Below the pieces are notes generated by a model. The model had not been told where the DNA came from. It did no database searches and saw only the letters and a program-made list of their open reading frames with translations. 36,363 nucleotides of DNA, taken from Lentisphaeria bacterium UBA4640 (GTDB lineage: Bacteria > Verrucomicrobiota > Lentisphaeria > Victivallales > UBA1829). Positions 1 through 8,116 of this stretch are shown one piece after another. The stretch lies in the NCBI GenBank assembly GCA_002405835.1, contig DHMO01000048.1, positions 183 to 36,545 on the forward strand, in the 5' to 3' direction. Made by a program: the position numbers and the translations under genes. Positions within the stretch are counted from its first letter, which is position 1; each line of letters begins with the position of its first letter.

Positions 1-43
1 TTTACGAGACAAAATTTGCGTTTCTTTTTTAAAAATCTCAGTT

Positions 44-889
44 TTACTGGCGGATCATGGCGTAAAGCTGGCGGATTTCTTCCGGCCAGAGGGTTTCATC
101 AATGGTTTCAAGGACCATCGGAATGCTGTCGAAACGGGTGTCGTTCATCAGAAGCTCAAATGTACCGAGTCCAAGCTCGCCGGCGCCGATGCTGTTGTGA
201 CGGTCGAGATGCCCGCCGAGTTTGCTCTTCGAGTCGTTCAGGTGCACGCCGCGGAGATAACGGAAGCCGATCAGACGCTCGAATTCATCCATCGTGGCGG
301 CGTAGCCTTCCGGAGTCTTGAGGTCGTAGCCGGCGGCAAAGGTGTGGCAGGTGTCAAGACAGACTCCAATGCGGGACTGGTCTTTGATGCGTTCGATGAT
401 GTAAGCAAGATGCTCAAACCGCCAGCCGAGGTTGCTGCCCTGTCCGGCGGTGTTCTCGATGACGGCCGTCACGCCCTCCGTTTCGGAAAGAGCGGTGTTG
501 ATGCACTCCGCAATCAAGGCAAGACACTCCTCGTCGGAGATCGCTTTCAGCGAACTGCCCGGATGAAAATTCAGCCGGTTCAGACCGAGCGCCATGCAGC
601 GTTTCATCTCGCCGATGAAGGAGTCGAGCGACTGAGCGCGCTTTGCCGGATCCGGATTGCCCATGTTGATCAGATAGCCGTCGTGCGGGAGAATGCGGTC
701 GGGGGTAAAGCCGCATTCGGCGCAGTTCCGTTTGAATGCGGCGATCGACTCTTCCGGAATCGGCGCGCTCTTCCACTGACGCTGATTTTTAGTGAACATG
801 GCGAACGCTTTTGCGCCGATCGCCTTTGCATTCAGCGGAGCGTTTTCCACTCCGCCCGCGATTGATACATGGGCTCCGATATATTTCAT
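44..889 (-). CDS. nfo: Endonuclease IV (AP endonuclease)
   Basis: This enzyme cleaves DNA 5' to abasic sites and removes blocked 3' ends in base-excision repair. The 281-residue product matches the family length (E. coli Nfo has 285). Every zinc ligand falls at the E. coli numbering: H69, H109, E145, D179, H182, H216, D229, H231 and E261, within motifs such as NFHPGS, CLDTCHTFAAGYD and DRHNSIGAG. The frame stays open upstream by 52 codons, but MKYIGAHVSIAGG is the usual N-terminus. Its ATG overlaps the TGA of the upstream glycosyltransferase gene as ATGA, which suggests translational coupling. It is the last gene of the leftward operon visible here; no clear terminator is seen in bases 1-43. 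Confidence 0.97.
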   Translation of the reverse strand: MKYIGAHVSIAGGVENAPLNAKAIGAKAFAMFTKNQRQWKSAPIPEESIAAFKRNCAECGFTPDRILPHDGYLINMGNPDPAKRAQSLDSFIGEMKRCMALGLNRLNFHPGSSLKAISDEECLALIAECINTALSETEGVTAVIENTAGQGSNLGWRFEHLAYIIERIKDQSRIGVCLDTCHTFAAGYDLKTPEGYAATMDEFERLIGFRYLRGVHLNDSKSKLGGHLDRHNSIGAGELGLGTFELLMNDTRFDSIPMVLETIDETLWPEEIRQLYAMIRQ

Positions 890-2202
890 GATTTCCCCTT
901 TCTCTTCAGAAAACGTTCCGCCGCCTGTGCGCAGAGCAAGCACAGAAACGGCAATGCCGGGAGCTGAAAGCGCGGGTAGCCGCCCGGTCCGACCACTGTC
1001 AGATAATATACACTGAAAAGAAGAAATAACAGGGGCGTCATCCATTTTTTTTCAAAAATTGCAAAGCCGAGTTCACATGCCGCACCCGCGTAAGTCGCAA
1101 GAAGAAGCAGGATCAGCGGCGTCAGAAGAAACGGAAGCCAGAGCCGCCCGTCGAAATAGTGACGGATTCCCGCAAACAGACCGTCCTTGATGATGACATC
1201 CCACGTGCCGCGTCCGCCGCGCGTGAGCTTGAGATTCTCCAGAAAAGTCGGAACGTCCGGAACCAGTTTCGAGGGATTGAAGAAGAGACGCAGATAGGTT
1301 CCGGGGTGTTTCATCAGAATAGAGGAAAGATAATGCTCCTCATAAGTCAGGCACGCATTGCGGTCCGGAAATTTCGTCTTGTCCGCAAACGCTTTCTCGA
1401 AGGTGAGGGCGTACTGGTCGCGGTAGAACTGTGCAGGGAGGTTGTTGACGCGGCTTTCCACGACGGAGGCGTTATGGCGGAGCGAATCGGCGGAAACCTC
1501 GTCGATCCGCCAGCCGGAGCCGATCGCATGATTCCGGAGAATCCACGGGGCAAGCAGAATCGCGAAGGTCAGAACCGCCCCAGCCGCGCGGAGGATCCGC
1601 TGTTTCGGGGGTCCCGGAACGAACAGCGAAACAAATGCGCAGGGCAGAATCCAGAGCACGTTCAGCGGCCGCGTCAGAGCGGCCGCTGCGCCGGCGCCGG
1701 CGGTCAGGAAAAGCGGGAGATTCCGGTGTGTCCGGAGAAAACGGAGAAAGAAGAGGAGTTCGAACGAAACCATCGTCACAAACATGCCTTCGGAGAGGAA
1801 CATCGGGGCGAATGCGATTTCGGTCGGAGAGAACATCAGCAGGAGCGAGGCGGTCAGCGCAAGGCGTTTGTTCCCGGTGAACTCCAGAGCCGCCTGATAC
1901 AGCACCGGAATTGCAAGCGCGGAGACGGCGCAGTTCATCAGGATGCAGAACAGCAGACTGTTTCCGCTCACCGCAAGCGAGAATGCGAGAAATGCCGGAT
2001 AGAGCGGCACACGGAGCGCAGTCGGAACGCCGGAGGCATCCGCATAGGTGAAGCTGTTCAGAAGCGAGTGTGCGGGGGCGAGATAGGTTGCAGAATCAAT
2101 CCGCATCAGCAGTTCCGGTTCCAGCATTCCGCGCAGTCCGTAGAGGGCGAAGAGCAGGAATGCCGCAAGGAAAAGCAGAAGATGAACGGTGTATTTTTTC
2201 AT
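886..2202 (-). CDS. GT39/ArnT-like integral membrane glycosyltransferase
   Basis: This is a 438-residue polytopic membrane protein of the GT-C type, most like the PMT/ArnT (GT39, PF13231) family. These enzymes move sugars from polyprenyl-phosphate donors onto lipid A, proteins or glycans on the periplasmic side. The N-terminus is a membrane helix (residues 4-24), followed by a first periplasmic loop with an acidic motif, RIDSATYLAPAHSLL, and then about ten further hydrophobic segments. The C-terminal half has a soluble stretch rich in Asp, Tyr and Phe before the last helices. Substrate and acceptor cannot be told from sequence. The start overlaps the upstream aat stop (ATGA) and the stop overlaps the nfo start, so the gene is embedded in a DNA-repair and housekeeping operon. 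Confidence 0.75.
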   Translation of the reverse strand: MKKYTVHLLLFLAAFLLFALYGLRGMLEPELLMRIDSATYLAPAHSLLNSFTYADASGVPTALRVPLYPAFLAFSLAVSGNSLLFCILMNCAVSALAIPVLYQAALEFTGNKRLALTASLLLMFSPTEIAFAPMFLSEGMFVTMVSFELLFFLRFLRTHRNLPLFLTAGAGAAAALTRPLNVLWILPCAFVSLFVPGPPKQRILRAAGAVLTFAILLAPWILRNHAIGSGWRIDEVSADSLRHNASVVESRVNNLPAQFYRDQYALTFEKAFADKTKFPDRNACLTYEEHYLSSILMKHPGTYLRLFFNPSKLVPDVPTFLENLKLTRGGRGTWDVIIKDGLFAGIRHYFDGRLWLPFLLTPLILLLLATYAGAACELGFAIFEKKWMTPLLFLLFSVYYLTVVGPGGYPRFQLPALPFLCLLCAQAAERFLKRKGKS

Positions 2203-2897
2203 TCGCAGAGGGTCTCCGCCTGAACGGTGTTCGCCCGCAGAACTTTCGCGGGAATCGGGTCGCCGAGGTTCGCTTCGAGCTGTTTCAGGAACCCCGCGCG
2301 GGGAACTTCAACGGCGCCGAAGCGTCCGAGGAGGGGCGTGAGAACCTGGGTGTCGAGCATGGTCACTCCGCATTTTTGCAGGGTTGCAACGGCGGAGAGA
2401 AGCGCGAATTTCGAGGCGTCGGTCTCAAGGTGAAACATGCTTTCACCGCAGAAGACGCGTCCGAGGGAGATTCCGTACATGCCGCCGACGAGTTCCTCTT
2501 TTTCATTATAGGCTTCGAAGCTGTGAACGTATCCGGCTTTGTGGAAGTCGCGGTAGGCGCGGCGGATTTTCGCGGTGATCCACGTGCCGTCCTGTCCTTT
2601 GCGCGGGACGCGGGAGCAGTTGGCGATGACGTCTTCGAACCGTTCGGAGATTTTGAGATGAAAGTGGTGCTGACGGAGCGAGCGTTTCAGACGCGAGGGG
2701 ATGTGGAGACGGTCAAAATAGAGCACGCTCCGCATCGGCGGGGTGAACCAGAAGACTTCGCGTTCGCGGATCGGCCAGGGGAAAATCCCGTGCGTATAGG
2801 CGTCGACGAGCATCGGGAGATTCAGCGACGGCGTGTAGCCGAGGCATCCCTCGTCGTCCGCCTGCTCCGGCGGGGGAAACATGGAGGGGCGGGTCAT
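2199..2897 (-). CDS. aat: Leucyl/phenylalanyl-tRNA-protein transferase
   Basis: Aat adds Leu or Phe from aminoacyl-tRNA to N-terminal Lys or Arg residues, creating N-degrons for ClpS/ClpAP. The 232-residue product is the normal family length (E. coli 234). It carries the signatures GIFPWP, WFTPPMRSVL, QDGTWIT, GGMYGISLGRVFCGESMF and LDTQ. The frame is open far upstream, but that extension lies antisense to nothing conserved and overlaps cinA. ATG 2897 sits in an ATGA overlap with the cinA stop. A second Met six codons in (2882) is possible but lacks the coupling argument. Confidence 0.95.
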   Translation of the reverse strand: MTRPSMFPPPEQADDEGCLGYTPSLNLPMLVDAYTHGIFPWPIREREVFWFTPPMRSVLYFDRLHIPSRLKRSLRQHHFHLKISERFEDVIANCSRVPRKGQDGTWITAKIRRAYRDFHKAGYVHSFEAYNEKEELVGGMYGISLGRVFCGESMFHLETDASKFALLSAVATLQKCGVTMLDTQVLTPLLGRFGAVEVPRAGFLKQLEANLGDPIPAKVLRANTVQAETLCE

Positions 2898-4114
2898 TCC
2901 GCCGACTCCAGCAGCATGGCGCGGAGCGTGTTGAGCGCTTTGGCCGCGGTCCGTTCGCGCACCTGGTCGCGTCCGCCGCGGAAATGACACTCCAGAACCA
3001 CGGTTTTTGTGTGCAGACGGACTCCGATGTAGACGAGTCCGACCGGTTTTCCGGGCGTTGCTCCGCCGGGTCCGGCGATGCCGGTTACGGAAATCGCGGC
3101 GTCGGCTTTCGCGCGGTCCGCAATGCCGTTGACCATCTCTTCGGCGCATTCGCGGCTGACTGCGCCGACGGTCCGGAGGGTCTCTTCGGAAACTCCGAGA
3201 AAGCGCATTTTGATTTCATTTGCGTAGGAATTCACGCCGCCGAGGAAGGCATTGGAGGAGCCGGGAACGGCGGTGATCTGTTCGGAAATCATTCCGCCCG
3301 TACAGGATTCCGCGGTCGCGAGCATGAGCTTTTTTGCTTCGAGCAGACGCAGCACGTCTTCGGGGAGCGAGGTCACGTCTGCAGGCAGAACGTTGGCGCG
3401 GAAGAGTTCGCGTGCATCGGAGGCGACCCGTTTCAGCAGCGCTTCGTTTTTCGAGGTGAGAAAGAGACGGACGAGTCCGGGCTGGGCGCAGTAGGCGGCG
3501 GAGACTTCCGGGATGAGATGCGGTTCGAGAAGATCTTCCACTTCGGATTCCCCGATGCCGGCGATCCGGAGGAGATCGGTATAGACCCGGTCCGTCTGTT
3601 TTGCTTTGAGAAGCGGGAGAATCGAATCCGTGAACATCGGCTGGAGTTCGGAGGGAGGTCCCGGCATGAGGAAGATCGTTTTTCCGTTCCGTTCGAGATG
3701 AATTCCCGGAGCGGAGCCGTACCCGTTCGGGATGGCTTCCGCGCCTTCGGGAAGTTCCGCCTGACGGATCCAGTGAACCGGCGCAGTGCCGGAATGAAGT
3801 TTGTGCCAGTATTCCTGCACGGCGTGTTCCGCTTCGGGACGGCGGATGAGCGGAACGCCGAACCAGTTCGCGACGGCGGATTTGGTCAGGTCGTCCGCCG
3901 TGGGACCGAGCCCGCCGGAGGTGAGGACGATATCGGCGCGGGAGAACGCATAGTCGAGAGCTCCCCGGATATCGGCATCGCGGTCGGGAACTTCGAGCGA
4001 GAGTTTCGGAATTATGCCGTTCTCAAGCAGCTTTTCTCCGAGAAAAGCGAGATTTGTGTTGACGGTGGACCCCTTCAGCAGTTCATCGCCGATGCAGAGC
4101 AGTGCGACTTCCAT
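2894..4114 (-). CDS. cinA: CinA-family protein (nucleotide pyrophosphatase / NMN deamidase)
   Basis: This is a full-length 406-residue two-domain CinA. Residues 1-170 form the molybdopterin-binding-like COG1058 domain (GDELLKGSTVNTN, SGGLGPTADD, MPGPPSE), linked to ADP-ribose pyrophosphatase activity. Residues from about 250 form the PncC domain, which deamidates NMN in pyridine-nucleotide salvage (TAESCTGG, SYANEIK, ISVTGIAGPGG, GLVYIG). The start was set at MEVALLCIGDE rather than eight codons earlier, because a strong AAGGAGG-like Shine-Dalgarno site lies just upstream of 4114 and the family begins there. The gap to the upstream acyltransferase gene is 10 bases; the 3' end overlaps aat by four. 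Confidence 0.95.
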   Translation of the reverse strand: MEVALLCIGDELLKGSTVNTNLAFLGEKLLENGIIPKLSLEVPDRDADIRGALDYAFSRADIVLTSGGLGPTADDLTKSAVANWFGVPLIRRPEAEHAVQEYWHKLHSGTAPVHWIRQAELPEGAEAIPNGYGSAPGIHLERNGKTIFLMPGPPSELQPMFTDSILPLLKAKQTDRVYTDLLRIAGIGESEVEDLLEPHLIPEVSAAYCAQPGLVRLFLTSKNEALLKRVASDARELFRANVLPADVTSLPEDVLRLLEAKKLMLATAESCTGGMISEQITAVPGSSNAFLGGVNSYANEIKMRFLGVSEETLRTVGAVSRECAEEMVNGIADRAKADAAISVTGIAGPGGATPGKPVGLVYIGVRLHTKTVVLECHFRGGRDQVRERTAAKALNTLRAMLLESAE

Positions 4115-4124
4115 GACAACCTCC

Positions 4125-4784
4125 TTATTTGGAAACAAGCGAGACTTCGTTCAGGCGTTCCTCCACGAGGACGCGGTATTTTTCAAGTTCTTCGGAGGAG
4201 AGGTCCGGCGGAACGAAAATCTTTTTGCCGAGATGCACGGAGACCTTCGAGAACGGTTTGGGAATCTGGAAACGGTCCCAGCTGTTCAGTTCCCAGCAGG
4301 AGCTGTAGTTGATTGCGAGCGGGACAATCGGCACGCCGAGCTTGCTTGCGGCGTAGACAGGTCCCTGGCTCATGTGATAGCGGGGACCGCGCGGACCGTC
4401 GGGAGTGAAGCAGACGAAGTTTTTCGCTTCGATTGCCTCAAGCACGCCGTGGAGCGCGGAGTATCCTTTTTTGCGGCTGGAGCCGCGGATGCTGCGGACG
4501 CCCATCTGTCCGGCAAGATCCGCGATGTACTGTCCGTCGCGCGAGGCGCTGATGACGGCGCACGTCATTTTGCGCAGGTTTTCGGGAAAAAGAAGCGGGA
4601 AGAAGAGCAGGCGGTTGTGCCAGGTGACGCCGATTGCGGGCGGCTGCGGATTCGTCACTTCGCCCGACTCATCCACAATTTCCCGGCGCAGAGTCGAGCG
4701 CCAGAGGAGCAGCAGCCAGACGATCGGCTTGTAGACCCAGTCCGGCAGTTTCTTGATCTGTCTGAATTTCTGTTTAAGCGACAT
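4125..4784 (-). CDS. DUF374-type lysophospholipid acyltransferase-family protein
   Basis: The 219-residue product belongs to the LPLAT superfamily, DUF374 branch (PF04028). Visible family marks are a basic, amphipathic or single-helix N-terminus (residues 14-30), WHNRLL near 55, ASRDGQYIA, RGSSRKKG and TPDGPRGPRY. The His-plus-acid acyltransferase motif appears as the WHN variant typical of this branch. Members are expected to acylate a lipid A precursor or lysophospholipid at the inner membrane; the actual acceptor is unknown. The gene overlaps nth by 11 bases, so the two are likely co-translated. A role in LPS assembly would fit the heptose kinase two genes upstream, but that is inference. 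Confidence 0.85.
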   Translation of the reverse strand: MSLKQKFRQIKKLPDWVYKPIVWLLLLWRSTLRREIVDESGEVTNPQPPAIGVTWHNRLLFFPLLFPENLRKMTCAVISASRDGQYIADLAGQMGVRSIRGSSRKKGYSALHGVLEAIEAKNFVCFTPDGPRGPRYHMSQGPVYAASKLGVPIVPLAINYSSCWELNSWDRFQIPKPFSKVSVHLGKKIFVPPDLSSEELEKYRVLVEERLNEVSLVSK

Positions 4785-5412
4785 GTTTTTTCCCGTATTT
4801 GCAGATTTTGTTCAGGACGCACTGTGCGCATGCCGGGCGGTTCGCCTTGCAGATGTTGCGTCCGTGGACGATGACCAGATGTGAAAACTGGCTCCAGCGC
4901 TGCGGGTCGAGATTTGCGCAAAGTTCGGATTCAATTTTCACCGGATCATCCGAGTCGGCGATTCCGAGAAGATTTGTGATGCGCTTGACATGGGTGTCGA
5001 CCGGGAGCCCTGGAACGCCGAAGGCGTCGCCGAGCACGACGTTGGCGGTTTTGCGTCCGACGCCGGGGAGAGAGGTGAGTTCCTCCATGGTATCCGGCAC
5101 TTCACCGCCGAAATCGGAGACGATGCGTTTGCACGCGCCGATGATGTTTGCTCCTTTTGCGCGGTAATATCCGCAGCGGCGGATGATGGATTCGAGTTCC
5201 GCGGGATCCGCCTGCGCGTAATCCTGCGCGGTGTGATACTTTGCGAAAAGATCAAGGGTTACACGGTTCACCATCTTGTCGGTGCACTGTGCGGAAAGAA
5301 TCGTCGCGACGAGGAGCTGAAGCGGCGTTGCGTGTTCGAGCGCGCAGACCTGGGGGCCGTACTCTGCTGCGAGCAGGTCGTAAATGAGGTTGATCTTTTC
5401 CCGTTTTTTCAT
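4774..5412 (-). CDS. nth: Endonuclease III (DNA glycosylase/AP lyase)
   Basis: Nth removes oxidised pyrimidines and nicks the backbone by beta-elimination. The 212-residue protein has the helix-hairpin-helix LPGVGRKTANVVLG with the catalytic lysine K121. The catalytic aspartate is D139 in VDTHV. The C-terminal [4Fe-4S] loop has cysteines 188, 195, 198 and 204 in the C-x6-C-x2-C-x5-C pattern. Length and spacing match E. coli Nth (211 residues, K120 and D138). Its ATG overlaps the stop of the heptose kinase gene as ATGA, and its 3' end overlaps the acyltransferase gene. Together with nfo at the far end, the operon carries both an AP lyase and an AP endonuclease of base-excision repair. Confidence 0.97.
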   Translation of the reverse strand: MKKREKINLIYDLLAAEYGPQVCALEHATPLQLLVATILSAQCTDKMVNRVTLDLFAKYHTAQDYAQADPAELESIIRRCGYYRAKGANIIGACKRIVSDFGGEVPDTMEELTSLPGVGRKTANVVLGDAFGVPGLPVDTHVKRITNLLGIADSDDPVKIESELCANLDPQRWSQFSHLVIVHGRNICKANRPACAQCVLNKICKYGKKHVA

Positions 5413-6431
5413 TTTCCCGCTTCATCCCTGCGGAAGACGCGGAGGAGCTCCTCCGGGGAGGTGATCGCGGTTCCGACTTTGCCGACGACGATTCCGGCGG
5501 CGTGGTTTGCGATTTCCGCCGCTTCGTGCTCATCGGCTCCGGCGGCGCGGCAGAGCGTGTAGATTGCAATGACGGTGTCGCCGGCTCCGGAGACGTCGAA
5601 GACCTCTTTCGCCTTGGTCGGGATGGCGTGGAGCGGGGCGTTGTCGCGGAAGAGCGCCATGCCCTGCGCCCCGAGCGTGATGAGCAGAGAGTCGACGTTC
5701 CACGCGTGGAGGATGCGTTCGGCGACGAGCTTGAGATTGGCGTCGTTTTCCACGGGCGACACGGCGTCGTAACAGTAGAGCCCGGCGAGCCCGAAGGCTT
5801 CGGAACGGTTCGGGGTCATGACCGAGAGTCCCTGAATCTCCATCGGATGCCCGGGGTGCGGATCGAGCGAGGTGATGACGCCGTTTTCGCGGGCAATGTC
5901 GGCGAGCCGCTGGACGGTGTCGCGGTCGAGCAGCCCTTTGTTGTAATCTTCAAAGATGACGGCGTCGACTTTGTGCTCACGGATGAGTTTTGCGAGCCGT
6001 GCTTCCATCTCTGCCGCGACCTCTTTCGAGACGGGGAAGACGTCTTCGAAATCGACGCGGACGATCTGCTGGTTTGCAGTCATGACGCGCATTTTCTCGG
6101 TGGTTCTGCGGCGGTCGGAGAGAATATTGGATTCGTCGACATGGTTGTCGGCGAGGAGTTTGCGGAGTTCGTTGCCGGGGGCGTCGTTTCCGACGACGCC
6201 GAACGCGACGGCTTTTGCGCCGAAGGATGTGATGTTGCGCATGACGTTTGCCGCGCCGCCGGGTCTGCGTTCGGTGCGTTTGACCTGCAGGACGGGGACG
6301 GGCGCCTCCTGGGACATGCGGTTGGCGGAGCCGATGAGATAGACGTCCACCATGAGATCGCCGAGCACGGCGATGGACATATTTTTTGCACGGTTCAGAA
6401 TTTCTTCAATTCGTTCGCTGGTGAGAGCCAT
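5409..6431 (-). CDS. rfaE1: D-glycero-beta-D-manno-heptose-7-phosphate kinase (single domain)
   Basis: This is a PfkB-fold kinase of 340 residues matching the N-terminal kinase domain of HldE/RfaE. It phosphorylates heptose 7-phosphate at C1 on the way to ADP-heptose for the LPS core. Marks are GDLMVDVY, the SQEAPVPVL motif that distinguishes heptose kinases from other PfkB enzymes, RPGGAANVMRN, FEDYNKG and SGAGDT with catalytic D285. The C-terminal cytidylyltransferase domain of bifunctional HldE is absent, so a separate RfaE2/HldC would be needed elsewhere. The Shine-Dalgarno site is weak. The 3' end overlaps nth by four bases. Confidence 0.92.
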   Translation of the reverse strand: MALTSERIEEILNRAKNMSIAVLGDLMVDVYLIGSANRMSQEAPVPVLQVKRTERRPGGAANVMRNITSFGAKAVAFGVVGNDAPGNELRKLLADNHVDESNILSDRRRTTEKMRVMTANQQIVRVDFEDVFPVSKEVAAEMEARLAKLIREHKVDAVIFEDYNKGLLDRDTVQRLADIARENGVITSLDPHPGHPMEIQGLSVMTPNRSEAFGLAGLYCYDAVSPVENDANLKLVAERILHAWNVDSLLITLGAQGMALFRDNAPLHAIPTKAKEVFDVSGAGDTVIAIYTLCRAAGADEHEAAEIANHAAGIVVGKVGTAITSPEELLRVFRRDEAGK

Positions 6432-6447
6432 AATCGGGATCCGTAGT

Positions 6448-6948
6448 TTATTTCAGTTTTTGAGGAAGGAGTTTGTCGAAGCGGTGCAGTTTCTCCTCCA
6501 GGTTTTTCTGAAGAAGGGTGGTGTTGAAAGTTCTGCGTTTGACCAGGAATTTCTGCTTTTCCCAGTCGGCGGCGCGTGCGGCGGAACGGTCGAGACTGGA
6601 TCTGATTTCTCTGATCTGATCCATGTTCAGGAGTTCCTGGTTGTTGCGGAGATAGATTGCCAGCACGTCGAGAGAGGAGAGAACCATGGAGATTTCCCCT
6701 TTGCGGAGGGAGTCGGGGTTGTCTCTCAGGAAATCCCCGCACTTCCGGCGGAGTTCATCGGCCTGGGCGGTGATGCGCTGGCGGTTGACGTGGAGAGCCA
6801 TGGCATCCTCCCGCCGCAGCTGCAGCGGGAGAATGAAAACCAGATAGAGTTCGAACAGAACGATCAGGGAGAACATCATGACCGCAATGACCGTGATGTA
6901 ATCCCGTTTCCGTCTGCATGAATATTTGCTTTTGAGATTGACGCGCAT
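6448..6948 (-). CDS. Small membrane-anchored coiled-coil protein, unknown function
   Basis: I do not recognise this 166-residue protein. It has a basic N-terminus (KSKYSCRRKR), one transmembrane helix at about residues 18-41, and a long charged helical tail that looks like coiled coil (residues 43-166, rich in Arg, Lys, Glu and Leu). The topology resembles small septum or envelope proteins such as FtsL/FtsB or LapA-type anchors, but no signature supports any of these. It sits between the ROK kinase gene (26 bases upstream) and the heptose kinase gene (16 bases downstream) in the same operon. The start has only a weak GGGA ribosome site. Confidence 0.7.
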   Translation of the reverse strand: MRVNLKSKYSCRRKRDYITVIAVMMFSLIVLFELYLVFILPLQLRREDAMALHVNRQRITAQADELRRKCGDFLRDNPDSLRKGEISMVLSSLDVLAIYLRNNQELLNMDQIREIRSSLDRSAARAADWEKQKFLVKRRTFNTTLLQKNLEEKLHRFDKLLPQKLK

Positions 6949-6974
6949 GATCGTTCCGTCCCTTTATCCGTATA

Positions 6975-7976
6975 TTACCAGGGCAGCTGCCAGTCGCCGC
7001 GCTCGTAGAGGAAGTTGAGCGCGATAGCGACGCCGGCGAGTTCACCGCCGCTCTTTCCGGAGATTCCGGTGACGGAGAACTTGCAGGTGTCGATGTTCTG
7101 CTGCCATGCGTAAGCCGGCAGTTTCGCCATCAGCGGATCCATGAACAGCGGGCCCATGCTCTTGACAATGGTTCCGAGCACGATCATTTCCGGGTTGAAG
7201 ACGTTGATGAGAGCGCCCATAGCCTGAGCGTTGCGTTCCATCACGCGGTCCCAGAATTCCAGAGCGAACGGATCGTTGGCGCGGATGGCTTTTTCCAGGC
7301 AGATCGCATCGATCTTGCTGTAGTCGCCGCCCGCGAGCTGGACGATCATGCTGTCCGGTTTGTCCGCGAGTTCACGGCGGAGGTTGTTCGCCATGGCTAC
7401 GCCGCCGCAGTATGCTTCATAGCAGCCGACGAGACCACAGTTGCATTTGAGTCCCTTGCTGTCGATGCTCATGTGACCGACTTCTCCGGCGAGGTTGTGT
7501 TTTCCGCGGAGGAGTTTTCCTCCGGCGATGATGCCGCCGCCGATGCCGGTGGACATGGTGAGGTAGATCATGTCCTGCGTGCCTTTTCCGGCTCCGAAGA
7601 ACCACTCGGCGAGTCCGGCGCCGTTGGCGTCGTTGTCGAAGAAGGCTTCCGTTTCAAACGCCTTGCCGAGATAGTCGCGGATGGGAACGTCGATCCAGCC
7701 GTTGAGGTTGCAGGGGTTGCAGATGAGACCTTTGTCGAAATCCATCGGGGAGGGCGAGCTGATGCCGACCGCGCGGAGATCCTTTTTGGCAAGTCCGGCT
7801 TCCGCGAGGAGGCGTTCGCCTTCCGCGACGACGAGGGGGAGAACCTCGTCCGGTTTTTTCATTTTGTTGCTGACGCGTCCGGATGCGAGGACGGTTCCGT
7901 CGCTCATCGCGAGACAGATTGCAATTTTCGTTCCGCCAATATCGAAGCCGAGAACGGGAAATTTTTCCGTAGACAT
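6975..7976 (-). CDS. ROK-family sugar kinase (glucokinase-like)
   Basis: ROK kinases phosphorylate glucose, N-acetylmannosamine, fructose or related sugars. The 333-residue product has the ATP-binding DIGGTK at residues 12-17, the catalytic NDAN motif (D116), and the ROK zinc site with H168, C178, C180 and C185 in H-x9-C-x-C-x4-C. There is no N-terminal winged helix, so it is an enzyme and not a ROK repressor. Glucokinase is the likeliest role, but the exact sugar is uncertain. The start at MSTEKFPVLG was chosen because an AAGGAG site lies 12 bases upstream, and the longer frame would run through the -10 box of the promoter at 8011-8039. It heads the leftward operon. Confidence 0.9.
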   Translation of the reverse strand: MSTEKFPVLGFDIGGTKIAICLAMSDGTVLASGRVSNKMKKPDEVLPLVVAEGERLLAEAGLAKKDLRAVGISSPSPMDFDKGLICNPCNLNGWIDVPIRDYLGKAFETEAFFDNDANGAGLAEWFFGAGKGTQDMIYLTMSTGIGGGIIAGGKLLRGKHNLAGEVGHMSIDSKGLKCNCGLVGCYEAYCGGVAMANNLRRELADKPDSMIVQLAGGDYSKIDAICLEKAIRANDPFALEFWDRVMERNAQAMGALINVFNPEMIVLGTIVKSMGPLFMDPLMAKLPAYAWQQNIDTCKFSVTGISGKSGGELAGVAIALNFLYERGDWQLPW

Positions 7977-8010
7977 GGTGCTGCTGCTCCTTTTCTTTAA
8001 AGTTTTAGAC

Positions 8011-8039
8011 AATATATGCCGTTTTTTTTCAATATGCAA
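8011..8039 (-). promoter_or_regulatory. Sigma-70-type promoter for the ROK kinase operon
   Basis: On the minus strand, TTGCAT (8034-8039) and TATATT (8011-8016) are separated by 17 bases. The start codon lies about 35 bases downstream of the -10 box. The -35 box overlaps the TGCAA cluster described separately. Confidence 0.55.
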
Positions 8040-8062
8040 GTTGCAATCAATGCAAAGTGCAT
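8034..8062. promoter_or_regulatory. Clustered TGCAA inverted repeats, candidate operator
   Basis: Three TGCAA-type half-sites overlap here. TGCAAGTTGCA (8035-8045) is an 11-base palindrome; TTGCAATCAATGCAA (8041-8055) has 5-base inverted arms; TGCAAAGTGCA (8051-8061) is a near palindrome. The cluster covers the -35 box of the leftward promoter and lies upstream of tolQ, so one regulator could act on both directions. The protein that binds is unknown. Confidence 0.4.
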
Positions 8063-8116
8063 TAAATTAGCACAGTATTTGAAATTTTAAACCCGCAAAA
8101 TGGAGATTTTTGCCGA

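Noticed and set aside
2984..4312. A 442-codon open frame on the plus strand.
   Set aside because: It is opposite cinA and the acyltransferase gene. The Gly/Arg/Phe-rich product has no family signal.
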